Below are positions 15,768-24,776 of a stretch of DNA of 37,205 nt, piece by piece. Within the stretch, counting starts at the first letter, position 1. Each line of letters opens with the position of its first letter. The stretch spans positions 1-37,205 of the forward strand of contig JACRDB010000096.1 of NCBI GenBank assembly GCA_016218725.1, given 5' to 3'. The position numbers and the translations under genes were made by a program. A model generated the notes under the pieces. The model was given only the letters and a program-made list of their open reading frames with translations, was not told where the DNA came from and ran no database searches. The stretch comes from Deltaproteobacteria bacterium (GTDB lineage Bacteria > Myxococcota_A > Polyangia > Polyangiales > Ga0077539).

Positions 15768-17319
15768 CCGCCCGGGCGCTGTTCTTGCGCTCCCACTGGG
15801 TCCCCGCCAGGTAGTCCACGAAGGCCAGCCCGAAGCCCACGAACCACGCGTAGGGGTAGAGGGCGTCGAAGAAATCCCTCGGCCCGTGGGTGAGCCCCGA
15901 GGCCTTGAGGAAGCCCGGCACGTTGGGCAGCACCCCCAGCACCAGCGCCCGGATGGCCACCCAGTTGACCCCCGCGTAGCGCCCGTCCGGGCGGTAGAGC
16001 TCCCGAACGTCCAGGGTCTTGTCCCGGTGGAGCCAGTAGTCCGCCACCATGATCCCCGCGATGGGACCGAGGAGCGCGGAGTACCCGATGAGCCACACGA
16101 AGATGTAGTTCCCCGCGCTGGCCATGAGCTTCCACGGGAGCATCAAGATGCCAACGACGCCGGTGATCAGGCCACCGGTCTTGAAGGAGATCCTCCGCGG
16201 GGACAGGTTGGCGAAGTCATTGGCCGGGCTCACCACGTTAGCGGCGATGTTCACGCTGATGGTGGCGATCCCCACGCCCAGGAGGGCGACGACCGCCACC
16301 AGGAAGCGCAGCCCCCCGCTGGCGATGAGCGGCCCCGGGAGCCCCTCCGGGGCCGTGGGGGACGTGAGCTGCGACAGGATGAACACCGGGTCCCAGAGCT
16401 GCTCCACCCGGGCCCCGCGGAGGATGGCCTGCGAGGCCGAGGTGATCACCACGCCCATCATGGAGAAGGCGATCATGGTGGTGGGCAGCCCCAGGGTCTG
16501 GCCGAGCATCTGCTCGCGCTGGCCCTTGCCGTAGCGGGTGAAGTCCGGGATGTTGAGGGACAGGGTCGCCCAGAACCCGATCATGGCCGTGAGGCTCGGG
16601 ACAAAGACCCGCCAGAAGGCCCCGAAGGTCGGGAACGCCGAGGGGCGCGCCAGGAGCGGCCCCACCCCGTGGGCGGTGCTCACGGCCCAACCGAGGAGGA
16701 GCGCGGCCATGACAAGCACGATGGGCGCCGCCCAGTTCTCGAAGACCCGTACGGCGTTCATCCCCCGGAAGATGATGAAGATGTTGAGCCCCCAGAAGGC
16801 GAAGAAGGTGATCGCCGCGGGCGCCGTGAGCCCGAGCAGCGAGGCCCCGCCCCCGAGGTGGGCGTAGCCCGGCCAGAGGGTCTCCAGGAAGGTGCGCACG
16901 GCCTCGCCGCCGATCCAGGTCTGGATGCCGAACCACCCGCACGCCACGATGGCCCGGAGCACCGCGGGCACGTTGGCCCCGCGGGTGCCGAAGCTCGCCC
17001 GCGCCAGCACCGGGAAGGGGATGCCGTACTTCGTCCCGGGGTGCGCATTGAGCAGGATCGGCACCAGCACGATCACGTTCCCGAGCCCGATGGTGAGCAG
17101 CGCCTGCCACCAGTTCATCCCCGCGGCGATGAGCCCCCCGGCGAGCATGTACGTCGGGATGCAGTGCGCCATGGAGATCCAGAGCGCCGCGAAGTTCCAG
17201 GTGGTCCAGTTGCGCCGCCCCGCGGGCACCGGCGCCAGGTCGGGGTTGAACAGCGGGCTCTCCGCCAGGTCCTCGCCAAGCTCCGCCAGGGCCTCCTTCG
17301 CGAGCGTCGGGTCGTGCAT
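15760..17319 (-). CDS. NCS1 family nucleobase/allantoin/hydantoin-type cation symporter
   Basis: The 519-residue, roughly 12-helix inner-membrane transporter has NCS1 signatures: FNPDLAPVPAGRRNWTTWNFAALWISMAHCIPTYML arrangement at residues 23-58, PVLARASFGTRGANVPAVLRAIVACGWFGIQTWIGGEA (about 107-144), then NIPDFTRYGKGQREQMLGQ and NVVSPANDFANLSPRRISF. Members import uracil, cytosine, allantoin or hydantoins with Na+ or H+; the exact substrate cannot be read here. The start at 17319 (MHDPTLAKEALAELG) gives normal length. It is convergent with glnN (8-bp overlap of 3' ends) and divergent from the small membrane protein gene at 17429. Uptake of an N-rich heterocycle next to glutamine synthetase would fit nitrogen scavenging, which is inference. 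Confidence 0.93.
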   Translation of the reverse strand: MHDPTLAKEALAELGEDLAESPLFNPDLAPVPAGRRNWTTWNFAALWISMAHCIPTYMLAGGLIAAGMNWWQALLTIGLGNVIVLVPILLNAHPGTKYGIPFPVLARASFGTRGANVPAVLRAIVACGWFGIQTWIGGEAVRTFLETLWPGYAHLGGGASLLGLTAPAAITFFAFWGLNIFIIFRGMNAVRVFENWAAPIVLVMAALLLGWAVSTAHGVGPLLARPSAFPTFGAFWRVFVPSLTAMIGFWATLSLNIPDFTRYGKGQREQMLGQTLGLPTTMIAFSMMGVVITSASQAILRGARVEQLWDPVFILSQLTSPTAPEGLPGPLIASGGLRFLVAVVALLGVGIATISVNIAANVVSPANDFANLSPRRISFKTGGLITGVVGILMLPWKLMASAGNYIFVWLIGYSALLGPIAGIMVADYWLHRDKTLDVRELYRPDGRYAGVNWVAIRALVLGVLPNVPGFLKASGLTHGPRDFFDALYPYAWFVGFGLAFVDYLAGTQWERKNSARAVT

Positions 17320-17428
17320 CGTGGTGCGTTCTCCGCGCACGAGTCTACCCGCGATGCCCCTTTGGTCCGATGCTATCCTCGCAGCGCACACGCAGGACGT
17401 TCGTTCCGTGGTGTAGGGAGGTGTAGGC

Positions 17429-17995
17429 GTGAAGCGAGACCTGGACACCGTGGGGCTGGTGGCGCTCCTCCTCGGGTACAGCGCGGCGGCGCTGCTGGTG
17501 CCGGACTTCCGTCCCTTGGAGCTGCTCCTGGAGCCCACCATCGGCGCGGTGGCGGGGACCGCTGCGCTGGTCACGGTGGTGGTGGTGCAGCGGTCCAAGG
17601 GGCGCCGGGGGTCGCTCCTGGAGCGGCGCGTCATGGCGGCGTTCCTGGCGCTGATGCCCACGGTGTACCTGTCGAGCTGGCACCTGCACCACGGGGCCGG
17701 TGGGTGGCTGGGCCTGGAGCTCCTGGGCCTTGGGGTCTTCGCGGCGCTGGCCTGGTGGGGCTTGAAGCGCTCGCCCTGGGTGCTCGCGGCGGGGATCGCG
17801 GCCCACGGGGTCCTCTGGGACTCCTGGCACCTGGGGCGTCAGGGCTTCATCGCGGACTGGTACGTGGTGGCCTGCGTGGTGGTGGACCTGGCCTTCGGGT
17901 TCTACGTGGCCACGCAGGCCCGGGCCTTCACCGAGGCCCTCCAGGGATCCGCTCCGGGTAGCGCCGCTGGACCTCGACCCGGGTCGGCGGGATGA
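17429..17995 (+). CDS. Small polytopic membrane protein, unknown
   Basis: A 188-residue protein with about five hydrophobic helices (LVALLLGYSAAALLV; TIGAVAGTAALVTVVVV; VMAAFLALMPTVYLS; LLGLGVFAALAWWGL; WYVVACVVVDLAFGFYVAT). His-rich loop motifs WHLHHG and HGVLWDSWHLGRQ are notable and loosely recall DUF6010-type membrane proteins, a weak guess. A GGGAGG about 9 bases upstream supports the GTG start. Its last 68 bases overlap the 3' end of the convergent glycosyltransferase gene, and its Gly/Pro-rich tail lies in that overlap. It is divergent from the NCS1 permease; function unknown. Confidence 0.72.
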   Translation: MKRDLDTVGLVALLLGYSAAALLVPDFRPLELLLEPTIGAVAGTAALVTVVVVQRSKGRRGSLLERRVMAAFLALMPTVYLSSWHLHHGAGGWLGLELLGLGVFAALAWWGLKRSPWVLAAGIAAHGVLWDSWHLGRQGFIADWYVVACVVVDLAFGFYVATQARAFTEALQGSAPGSAAGPRPGSAG

Positions 17996-20741
17996 GCTGA
18001 TCGAGCACGGGTCTCAAGGCCCTGACGCTCAGGGTCCCGAGGGGGATGCGGTCCGTGCCGTCATTGGCGCCGGAGGTCACGTGGAGCCTCTCGCCGGTGG
18101 CGCGGCGGTAGAGCCCGATGAAGACGTTGTAGGTCCCCGGCGGCATGCCGATGGGGAGCTGGAAGAGCACGCGGTCCTCGACGATGTCCCCTGCGCGCCA
18201 GCGGTCCGCGGGGTACATCCAGTCGCCGGGGGGGTGGTCCATGGTGGCGCGGTAGTCCGGGCGGTCTACATGGATGAACACCGTGGTGTCCGCCGGGAGG
18301 GGACCCGGCGCGCGCCACCAGGTGGTGATGAAGGCCTCGTGGCGCTCGATGGTCTGGGCCTGCACCTCGCTGCCGAGGAGCTCCACGCCCTGGGTGAGCG
18401 TCGCGCGGGCGCCGCGCAGGTCCGCGGGGGGGCGCTCCAGCACCACCTCCCGAGGGACCTGCTCCCAGAGGTCCCGGCGCCGGAAGAGCGAGAGGTAGTA
18501 GCCCCGGGAGCGGGGCCAGGTGCGCACGTGGACGTAGTCCCGGTGGAAGCGCCGGTCCTCCCAGATGCCGAACTGGTAGCCGTTGTTGCCGTAGGTGTCC
18601 AGCAGCGCCTCCGGCGAGGGGTTCTCCAGGAAGTTGTTGGCGATGCGCTCCTGGAGGTGCGCCGGCGGGTACACCGTGAGGATCGCCCACTCGGGGCTGC
18701 GTTGGTAGAAATACGCGCGCATCTCTGCGTCGTAGCGGGCCTCCTCGGCGGCGTCCCCGAGGGGCACGAAGGCGTGGAGCCCGTGGGCGTGGCGGGCGCG
18801 GGCGACGGTGCGGTCCACGAGGCCTATGAAGTCCAGGAAGGGCAGGTCCGGGGCGTGGTAGGGCGTGCTGCCCATGTCCTGGAAGGCCACCAGGCCCCCG
18901 GGGCGCGTGTGGCGAGTAAGAAACTTCCCCATGTCCGGGTGGTAGGTGCCCGCGAGGTCCCCGTGGCCGTTCAGTCCCGAGTACTCCATCCAGGTGGTGA
19001 CCTCGTTGAGCCAGGCCCCGTACCCGAGGAGGGCCCAGAGGCCCAGGGCCAGCGGGAGCCTTGGGGCCTTCAGGAGCGCGACGGCCGCGTCGGCGAGGCT
19101 GCGCGCCCCACACGCGGCGAGGCACACCAGGAAGGGCAGGGCCGGGAGGTACAGCCGGTGCCAGTGCATCTCGTCCACGCCGACCTTGACGACGTAGGCC
19201 ATGAAGCCGACCACCACGGCGAGCATGACCAGCTTCTCCCGGCGGCGGCGGTCGTCGAGGAACGCGAAGGGCACGAGCGCCACGAGCCAGGCGAGGTGGT
19301 TGAAATCGAACATGTCGCGCAGGGTGCGCACGCCCGCGCGCCAGATCATGTCGCCGGTGCCGGTCTTTACGTAGAAGGTATTGGGCAGGAGGTCGCCGTA
19401 GTACGTGAGCCGGAAGACGTGGAAGGGCACCACCGGGAGGAGCACCCCGAGGGCGTACCACTTGAGGGGGTCGGTGAGCCTGCGGGCCCGCGCGGCGTCC
19501 CAGAGGAGCGGGAGCCCGACCAGGGCGGTGATGAGATGGACCTCCGGGCGCGTGGTGCAGCCCAGGCCCAGGAGGAGCCCGGCCCCGAGGGTGCGCCTGC
19601 GCGCGTCCCCGTCGGAGGCGGTCCACAGGAGCCAGGCGCCCGTGAAGGGCAGGAGCGTGGAGAGGGGCTGCTCAAGGCCGCTCTTGGCCCACACGGTGAG
19701 GCTCGACGAGGACGCCAGCCACAGGGGGCCCCAGAGGTGCGACAGGTCCCTGCGCTCGCCGTGGAGCGCGACGGCGGCGCGCGTCAGGCGCCAGAGGAGC
19801 ACGGCCACGAGCGCGGTGCCGAGCCACTCGCACACCTGGAAGAGGTCCCAGCCCAGGGCCTCGAAGGGGACCATGAGCAGGGTCCAGAGGAAGTTGGTGT
19901 AGCCCTCCAGGCGCTCACCGGGGTTGAACACCAGCCCCTGGCCCGCGACGAGGTTGTGGGCGTACCGAAAGGAGATGTACGCGTCGTCCTTGACGAACTC
20001 CAGCACCACGAAGAGCCCGAAGACGAAGAGCCCTACGGGCACCAGGGGGGCCCCGTAGCGCAGGGCCCTGGGGAGCCGTGGCTCCTCGGGGGTCTCGCGC
20101 TCGCCGAGCCTCCAGCGGGCCAGGAGCGCGAGGAGGAGGGCCACCCCGAGGGCCGCCAGCACGGGCCTCCAGGGGTCCAGGAGCGCGACGTTCTCCTGGC
20201 GCCGCAGGTCGCTCCCGCGCAGCGTGACGGGGTTGGGCGAAGCGGGCGCCGGGACGATGTCCAGGGCGCCCACATGGAGGCGGTTGTCGAAGCTCCTGGG
20301 GCTCCGCAGGGCGAGGCGCTGGCCCGTGTCGCGCTCGTAGATGCCCGCCAGGACCTCCAGGCGCCCGGGGCGGCAGTTGCTGGGGAAGGTGACGTGCACG
20401 TCATGGGTGACCGCCTGGGTGCCCCACTGCGAGGCCGGGGGCGACGGCGGGTGGTCCTCGACGACGCGGCAGTTCTGCTGCCCTCCGACGGTGCCTTCGA
20501 TGTGGACGAAGACCCACCAGTTGCCCTGGAGCGGGCGCGAGGGCTGGAACCTGAAGCGCAGCGTGGCGCTATCTCCCGGGGCGGCCTGCCTGGGCACCTG
20601 GGCCTCCGTGAGGCGCACGCCCTGGGCGAAGTCCACGGTGCCCCCGACGAAGTATGGCAGCCCCGAGGGGATCAGGAAGAACAGCGCGGCGACCAGCGCG
20701 AGGAGCGCGGCTCTGCGAGCACGGGGCGACAAGGTAGGCAT
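17928..20741 (-). CDS. GT-C fold membrane glycosyltransferase (AftB/GT89-like core)
   Basis: This 937-residue integral membrane protein starts with one membrane helix and an Ig-like extracytoplasmic domain (about 30-190). The GT-C core follows, containing KDDAYISFRYAHNLVAGQG and FNPGERLEGYTNFLWTLL. The D-D-A-Y-I pair and the NPGE..EGYTN block are typical of polyprenyl-phosphate-sugar-dependent arabinofuranosyl- and mannosyltransferases such as AftB. Many helices and periplasmic loops follow (TYYGDLLPNTFYVKTG). A C-terminal sandwich (about 790-930, IPLGTLSVRAL) resembles the N-terminal one. It probably glycosylates an envelope polymer on the periplasmic face; donor and acceptor are unknown. 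Start at 20741 leads straight into the first helix. The 3' end overlaps the convergent small membrane gene by 68 bp. Confidence 0.82.
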   Translation of the reverse strand: MPTLSPRARRAALLALVAALFFLIPSGLPYFVGGTVDFAQGVRLTEAQVPRQAAPGDSATLRFRFQPSRPLQGNWWVFVHIEGTVGGQQNCRVVEDHPPSPPASQWGTQAVTHDVHVTFPSNCRPGRLEVLAGIYERDTGQRLALRSPRSFDNRLHVGALDIVPAPASPNPVTLRGSDLRRQENVALLDPWRPVLAALGVALLLALLARWRLGERETPEEPRLPRALRYGAPLVPVGLFVFGLFVVLEFVKDDAYISFRYAHNLVAGQGLVFNPGERLEGYTNFLWTLLMVPFEALGWDLFQVCEWLGTALVAVLLWRLTRAAVALHGERRDLSHLWGPLWLASSSSLTVWAKSGLEQPLSTLLPFTGAWLLWTASDGDARRRTLGAGLLLGLGCTTRPEVHLITALVGLPLLWDAARARRLTDPLKWYALGVLLPVVPFHVFRLTYYGDLLPNTFYVKTGTGDMIWRAGVRTLRDMFDFNHLAWLVALVPFAFLDDRRRREKLVMLAVVVGFMAYVVKVGVDEMHWHRLYLPALPFLVCLAACGARSLADAAVALLKAPRLPLALGLWALLGYGAWLNEVTTWMEYSGLNGHGDLAGTYHPDMGKFLTRHTRPGGLVAFQDMGSTPYHAPDLPFLDFIGLVDRTVARARHAHGLHAFVPLGDAAEEARYDAEMRAYFYQRSPEWAILTVYPPAHLQERIANNFLENPSPEALLDTYGNNGYQFGIWEDRRFHRDYVHVRTWPRSRGYYLSLFRRRDLWEQVPREVVLERPPADLRGARATLTQGVELLGSEVQAQTIERHEAFITTWWRAPGPLPADTTVFIHVDRPDYRATMDHPPGDWMYPADRWRAGDIVEDRVLFQLPIGMPPGTYNVFIGLYRRATGERLHVTSGANDGTDRIPLGTLSVRALRPVLDQLIPPTRVEVQRRYPERIPGGPR

Positions 20742-20778
20742 CTTCGGGCCGGGATGGCACCAGCGGGCACCACCCCTG

Positions 20779-22371
20779 TCAAGGCTCCATCAGGAGGTGC
20801 TCCTGCCCGGCCGGGAGGGCGCCGGTGCGCTGAACGGTTCCGTCGGGCCACCGGACCTCGACGGCGTCCACCTGGCGCGCGGCGCCCAGGCCGAAGACCA
20901 CCCTCCGAGGGTCGTAGCCGAAGGGCCTCCCGGTGGGGTTCAGGCTCTGGACCAGGCGCCTGGGGCCCGCGGTGACGGTCACCGTGGCGCCGACGCCCTC
21001 GGTGTTGGCGCGGGTGCCGCGGAGCCTGAAGGCGATGTAGGCTCCGCCTGGGACGCGGTTTACGAGCACCCTCGGGGCCTCGCCGGAGCCGCCGAGCCAG
21101 AGGTCCTGGCGGCCGTCGCGATCGAGGTCAAGTACGGCCAGCGCCTCCTGGGCGTGGGGCCGAAGCTGTCCGAGGAGCGCCCCGCGGTCTTCGAAGGCGC
21201 CCCCGCCGCGGTTTCGGAACAAGAACGCGAAGGGCGGGGCGCGGTTGTCGCGGTCCACGGAGCTGGTGAGCAGCAGGTCCGGGAGGGCGTCGTTGTCGTA
21301 GTCCGCGAAGGCGCAGGAGAAGCCCACGGTGCGCCCGCCCTTCGGGGGGCTCTGGGCGGCGACGCCCGAGGCGTGGGCCACGGAGCGCCAACGCCCCTCG
21401 GGCTCGGCCAGGAGGAGCGTCTGGGCGCCGACGTCCGTGAGGTACACGTCCAGGTCGCCGTCTCCGTCTACGTCACCCTGGGCGGCGCCCATGAGGCTGT
21501 GAGTGGTGGCCGCGGGGCCGAAGAGGTCCGGGTCTGGCACGACCTCCCGCAGCGCCGAGCGCCCGTCGCCGGTGAGCACCCGCGCGGGGGGGCCGCTGGC
21601 GCCGTCGAAGAGCAGCCACAGGTCGGCCCGCCCGTCGCCCGTGGCGTCGGCGAAGAACGTGGCCCAGAGCTCGCCGCGCGCGTCCCCGAGGAGCCGCTGG
21701 CCGTCCTCGCGCCAGGCGCCCCGGCCGTCGCTCAGGTAGACCCTGGGGCGCGCGTCGGCGGCGAACTGCATGCCCGCGAAGACGTCGAGCCAGCCGTCGT
21801 TGTCCAGGTCGTACAGGGTGAGGTTCCCGACGAAGGCCGGGGACTCCGGGGTGAGCGCGCCGAAGCCCCAGGCGTCGCTGCGGTCCTCGAAGCGGCAGCC
21901 CCCGAGGCCCCGGAGCGCGCGCACGCGCAGGGGCACCACCGCGGGGCGCTCGGCGCGCACGGTGTCCAGGAGCGCGTCGAGGCCCGAGGCGACCACCAGG
22001 TCGTCGCGCCCGTCGCGGTCGAGGTCCCCGGCCGCGGCCGCGGAGAGGGCGCCCAGGGCGACGTTTGCGGCGCCGGTGCGGTCCTCGAAGCGCAGGCCGC
22101 CCACGTTGCGAAAGAGCCTCGCGGGGCCGATCCAGTTGGTGACCAGCACGTCCGGCAGGCCATCTTCATCGCAGTCAAGCACCGCGGCGGCGTTGTTGGG
22201 GTTGCGGTCTCGGGTGACGTCCCAGCGCACGGGGCCGACGTCCACGCCGGTGTTTGCGCACTCGGCGAAGCCCTCGGCGGGCCCCTCGCAGCGCGCGCCC
22301 TCGGGCGCCACGGGGGCGGGCGACCCACACGCTGCGACACCGAGGATGGCACCGAGGGTGCGTGACCTCAC
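20779..22371 (-). CDS. FG-GAP/VCBS repeat lipoprotein with C-terminal ASPIC/UnbV domain
   Basis: A 530-residue secreted protein. MRSRTLGAILGVAACGSP is a lipoprotein signal with Cys15. Calcium-binding FG-GAP/VCBS units recur: LDCDEDGLPDVLVTNW, GDLDRDGRDDLVVASG, YDLDNDGWLDVFAG, GDVDGDGDLDVYLTD, ADYDNDALPDLLLTSS and LDLDRDGRQDLWLGGS. These form a propeller. The C-terminus (about 450-525: NTEGVGATVTVTAG, VVFGLGAARQVDAVEVRWPDG) is a typical ASPIC/UnbV domain. This architecture matches the CRTAC1-like surface proteins of many environmental bacteria, which have been linked to adhesion and are otherwise obscure. It lies 37 bp upstream of the glycosyltransferase on the same strand and could share its transcript. 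Confidence 0.9.
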   Translation of the reverse strand: MRSRTLGAILGVAACGSPAPVAPEGARCEGPAEGFAECANTGVDVGPVRWDVTRDRNPNNAAAVLDCDEDGLPDVLVTNWIGPARLFRNVGGLRFEDRTGAANVALGALSAAAAGDLDRDGRDDLVVASGLDALLDTVRAERPAVVPLRVRALRGLGGCRFEDRSDAWGFGALTPESPAFVGNLTLYDLDNDGWLDVFAGMQFAADARPRVYLSDGRGAWREDGQRLLGDARGELWATFFADATGDGRADLWLLFDGASGPPARVLTGDGRSALREVVPDPDLFGPAATTHSLMGAAQGDVDGDGDLDVYLTDVGAQTLLLAEPEGRWRSVAHASGVAAQSPPKGGRTVGFSCAFADYDNDALPDLLLTSSVDRDNRAPPFAFLFRNRGGGAFEDRGALLGQLRPHAQEALAVLDLDRDGRQDLWLGGSGEAPRVLVNRVPGGAYIAFRLRGTRANTEGVGATVTVTAGPRRLVQSLNPTGRPFGYDPRRVVFGLGAARQVDAVEVRWPDGTVQRTGALPAGQEHLLMEP

Positions 22372-22454
22372 CCGGCGAGCATGCTCTCCTCAACGGGGAA
22401 TCGCCACCACCGAGGGCCCCCGGGAAAGTCTCCGCGATGCCCTGTCCAGGGGCG

Positions 22455-23474
22455 CTACGGAGCGCCTTCCCGGCGGGCTCGGACTCTGGCCTGTAGCTCA
22501 GCGGGAAGAGTCTTGAGGTACTCCTCCGAGAGGCCCCGCAGGACCTCTGCCGGGAGGGTCAGGAGCACCTCGGCGGGGCCCAGCCCCGCGAGGCGCTCCG
22601 CCGGACTCAAGCCCGAGACACGGACCTCTGGCGAGAGGCCCTCCACCAGCTCTCGCATGGCTTCGTCCCCGGCCCGCAGCCCCGCGAGGCGCTCCGCCGG
22701 ACGCAACCCCGAGACACGGACCTCTGGCGGGAGGCCCTCCACGATCTTCTTCAGCATCTCATCGTAACCTTCGAGGCTCTTGAGCTCGATCATCGGAACT
22801 CTCCCACTCCAGGTAGTCTGCCTCACCCACAGGTGTCCTTCCAGCGTCCGGAGAGCCTCGGTCCCGAAATACCGCAGTCGGTCGTCGTCCTCGGCCTCCG
22901 CGATGTGCGTAAGGTCCAGCACCACCAGCGTGAGCGGTCCCGCCGCCATGACGTGGTAGCCGTCCGTCGAGGAGGGCAGCCTCCACCCGAAGGCCTCCAG
23001 CTCCTCGTGGAGCACTTTCGTGAGGCTCGGCACCGCGAGGAGGAGCGTGAGGTCTTCCGGGCGGAGCGAAGCCTCGTCGTCCGAGACAGACTCCCCCTCG
23101 GAGGTTCCGACGACCTCCGGCTCGACGGCCTTCGCAGGCTCCTCGGCGAAGGAGCGCGCCCGCCGGCGGAGCCTCGGGACAAGCCACAGGTACCCGTAGG
23201 CCAGGAGCCTCGCCAGGTCCCCGCGGCGCAAGGGGCGCGTAAGAGACTTCACCTCCAGCAGCCCTACGCGACGGAGCGAACGCCACAGACCCCGAAGGGT
23301 ACCCCCATGGTCCGACGGATCCCGCGGGATCTCTGCCCGCAGCTCGATCACGTCGTCCACTCGCAGGGGCTCCCGCGCGAGGGAGACCTCCGCCGTCACC
23401 TTCACCCACCGCGGCCGGAACTGCTCCAACAACGCTGTGAACACGGGGTGCCACGCTGTCCTCTCCGTACCCAT
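22455..23474 (-). CDS. PD-(D/E)XK (Rpn/YhgA-like) nuclease-family protein with C-terminal repeats
   Basis: The 339-residue protein starts MGTERTAWHPVFTALLEQFRP. It has a core with ELRAEIPRDP, GLLEVKS and RGDLARLLAYGYLWLVPRL, in which the E-V-K could be the E-x-K of a PD-(D/E)XK nuclease. An acidic spacer (EGESVSDDEAS) follows. The C-terminus is built from LSPAERLAGL-type units, including a duplicated 22-residue block (EGLPPEVRVSGL and EGLSPEVRVSGL). This tail, from memory, is common in transposase-like Rpn/YhgA proteins of cyanobacteria and myxobacteria and mediates variable interactions. Upstream catalytic Asp residues are not certain, so activity is unproven. It is divergent from the propeller gene at 23618. 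Confidence 0.65.
   Translation of the reverse strand: MGTERTAWHPVFTALLEQFRPRWVKVTAEVSLAREPLRVDDVIELRAEIPRDPSDHGGTLRGLWRSLRRVGLLEVKSLTRPLRRGDLARLLAYGYLWLVPRLRRRARSFAEEPAKAVEPEVVGTSEGESVSDDEASLRPEDLTLLLAVPSLTKVLHEELEAFGWRLPSSTDGYHVMAAGPLTLVVLDLTHIAEAEDDDRLRYFGTEALRTLEGHLWVRQTTWSGRVPMIELKSLEGYDEMLKKIVEGLPPEVRVSGLRPAERLAGLRAGDEAMRELVEGLSPEVRVSGLSPAERLAGLGPAEVLLTLPAEVLRGLSEEYLKTLPAELQARVRARREGAP
22581..22742 (-). repeat. 66-bp direct duplication, two copies 96 bp apart
   Basis: Bases 22581-22646 and 22677-22742 match at 63 of 66 positions. They encode the duplicated EVRVSGL-x-PAERLAGL blocks near the C-terminus of the Rpn-like protein. The 96-bp period equals 32 codons, so gain or loss of a unit keeps the frame. 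High DNA identity implies recent duplication or ongoing gene conversion. Confidence 0.9.
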
Positions 23475-23617
23475 CTCGCGCTGCTACCACCGCGCCAACC
23501 CCTGCGCCATCCCGCCCTCACGACGTAGGGACATATCCTGACCATGGACCATCCACCCACCGCGGGGTTGCCGTCTCGACGGCCCCCGTGCGAAACCCTT
23601 TGGAGGCATCTGGAGCC

Positions 23618-24772
23618 ATGACGGAGCTCACCATGAAGGTCCTGGGGCCGGGGGTCTGGAGCCTTCCGTGGCTGCCAGAGCTTGTGGCGTTCGCGCCGGA
23701 TGAGCGCTCCGTGGCCCTTCACGCTCGCGCCGACGGGTGGCTGCGGGTGTGGCGCCTGGCCGAGGCCCGGGAGCTCCTCCGGTGGCGCGCGCGCAAGCCC
23801 CCCTCGGACCTTGGCTGGCTGGGCACCGAGGACCTGGCGGTGCTCCACCAGGGTCCGCCCGCCACGCTGGAGGTGCGCGCGGTCCCCGACGGCGGCCTCC
23901 TCGGCGCCTGGAGGGTTATGCAGACCCGGTCGCCGCTGACCCTGGCGACGGCGCCGTCCCGCGCGAGGGCGCTCCTGTCGTCGGTCCTCCCCTCGGTGTA
24001 TGGCAGGGAGGGCGCCACGGCGCTCCTCTTCGATGGCCCCGAGCTAACCCCGGGTCCGACGCTCGACGCGATCAATACGCCCGCCAATGGCCCTGCGCCT
24101 CGACGCCCCGGCCGGATGCTCCAGCGCGCCTGGCTCCGGGCCGACGGAGACGAGGTCGCGCTCGACGTCGCCTACTCCCTTCGGGAGGACGACACCCGAG
24201 GCCCCTCGGTGCTGCTCTGGAGGCCCGGCTCTGCCGCGCTGCGGGAGCTCCCACTGCCACTGGGGGCGCGCCTCCGGCAGCTCTTCTGGCTCGACGCCCG
24301 GCGCGTGCTGCTCGCCCGCGCAGACGCGCTGGAGGCCCTGGTCCCTGGCGACCCCTCCCCGGCCTGGCGCCTGGACACCCTGGACCGCTCGGACCTGGAG
24401 GTGCAGCCCTCCCTGGAGCGCGCGCTGCTGATTGATCCTACGCACCGCCAGGCGAGCTGGAAGGTGGGCCTGGTCACCGGCGCCGCGCGCAAGGTCACGC
24501 TGGAGGGTCGCCGCCTTGCCTGGAGCGTCTGGTGCCACGGCGACGACGCCCTGGCCACTCTGGGCCACGAGCCCTCGGCGCTGATCATCGCCCGCTGGGA
24601 CGCCGCGAGGGACCGCTACGCCGTCGCGCACCGCGTCCCCACGGGGCCCGCCGGCGCCGCGCGCCTGCGGCGCAGCCCCGGGGGGCGCTACCTTCTATGT
24701 CCAAGCGGCGCCGGGGCCCTGATGGTGGACACCTCCGCGCTCCCCGAGGGCCGCGTGGACGTGCTCTATTGA
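23618..24772 (+). CDS. Beta-propeller-like (WD40-type) protein, unknown function
   Basis: The 384-residue product has no signal peptide and is predicted cytosolic. Strand-rich units such as LVAFAPDERSVALHARADGWLRVWRLAEARELL resemble a WD40 or YVTN-type blade, and similar W-x-L/D turns recur (VLLWRPGSAALRELPL; RLLWLD-like LFWLDARRVLLARADALE; PGGRYLLCPSGAGALMVD). The start MTELTMKVLGPGVWSL (23618) is preceded by GGAG 5-8 bases upstream; an in-frame GTG at 23588 is less likely. It is divergent from the Rpn-like gene and ends four bases before the stop of the convergent aldehyde dehydrogenase gene. No catalytic motif is visible; a scaffold or sensing role is only a guess. Confidence 0.68.
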   Translation: MTELTMKVLGPGVWSLPWLPELVAFAPDERSVALHARADGWLRVWRLAEARELLRWRARKPPSDLGWLGTEDLAVLHQGPPATLEVRAVPDGGLLGAWRVMQTRSPLTLATAPSRARALLSSVLPSVYGREGATALLFDGPELTPGPTLDAINTPANGPAPRRPGRMLQRAWLRADGDEVALDVAYSLREDDTRGPSVLLWRPGSAALRELPLPLGARLRQLFWLDARRVLLARADALEALVPGDPSPAWRLDTLDRSDLEVQPSLERALLIDPTHRQASWKVGLVTGAARKVTLEGRRLAWSVWCHGDDALATLGHEPSALIIARWDAARDRYAVAHRVPTGPAGAARLRRSPGGRYLLCPSGAGALMVDTSALPEGRVDVLY

Positions 24773-24776
24773 ACGC

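Noticed and set aside
22489..22520. A tRNA-like GTAGCTCAGCGGGAAGAG stretch
   Set aside because: It matches a tRNA D-arm by eye, but no anticodon arm, T-loop (GGTTCGA-like) or acceptor complement follows, and it lies at the end of the Rpn-like coding sequence.
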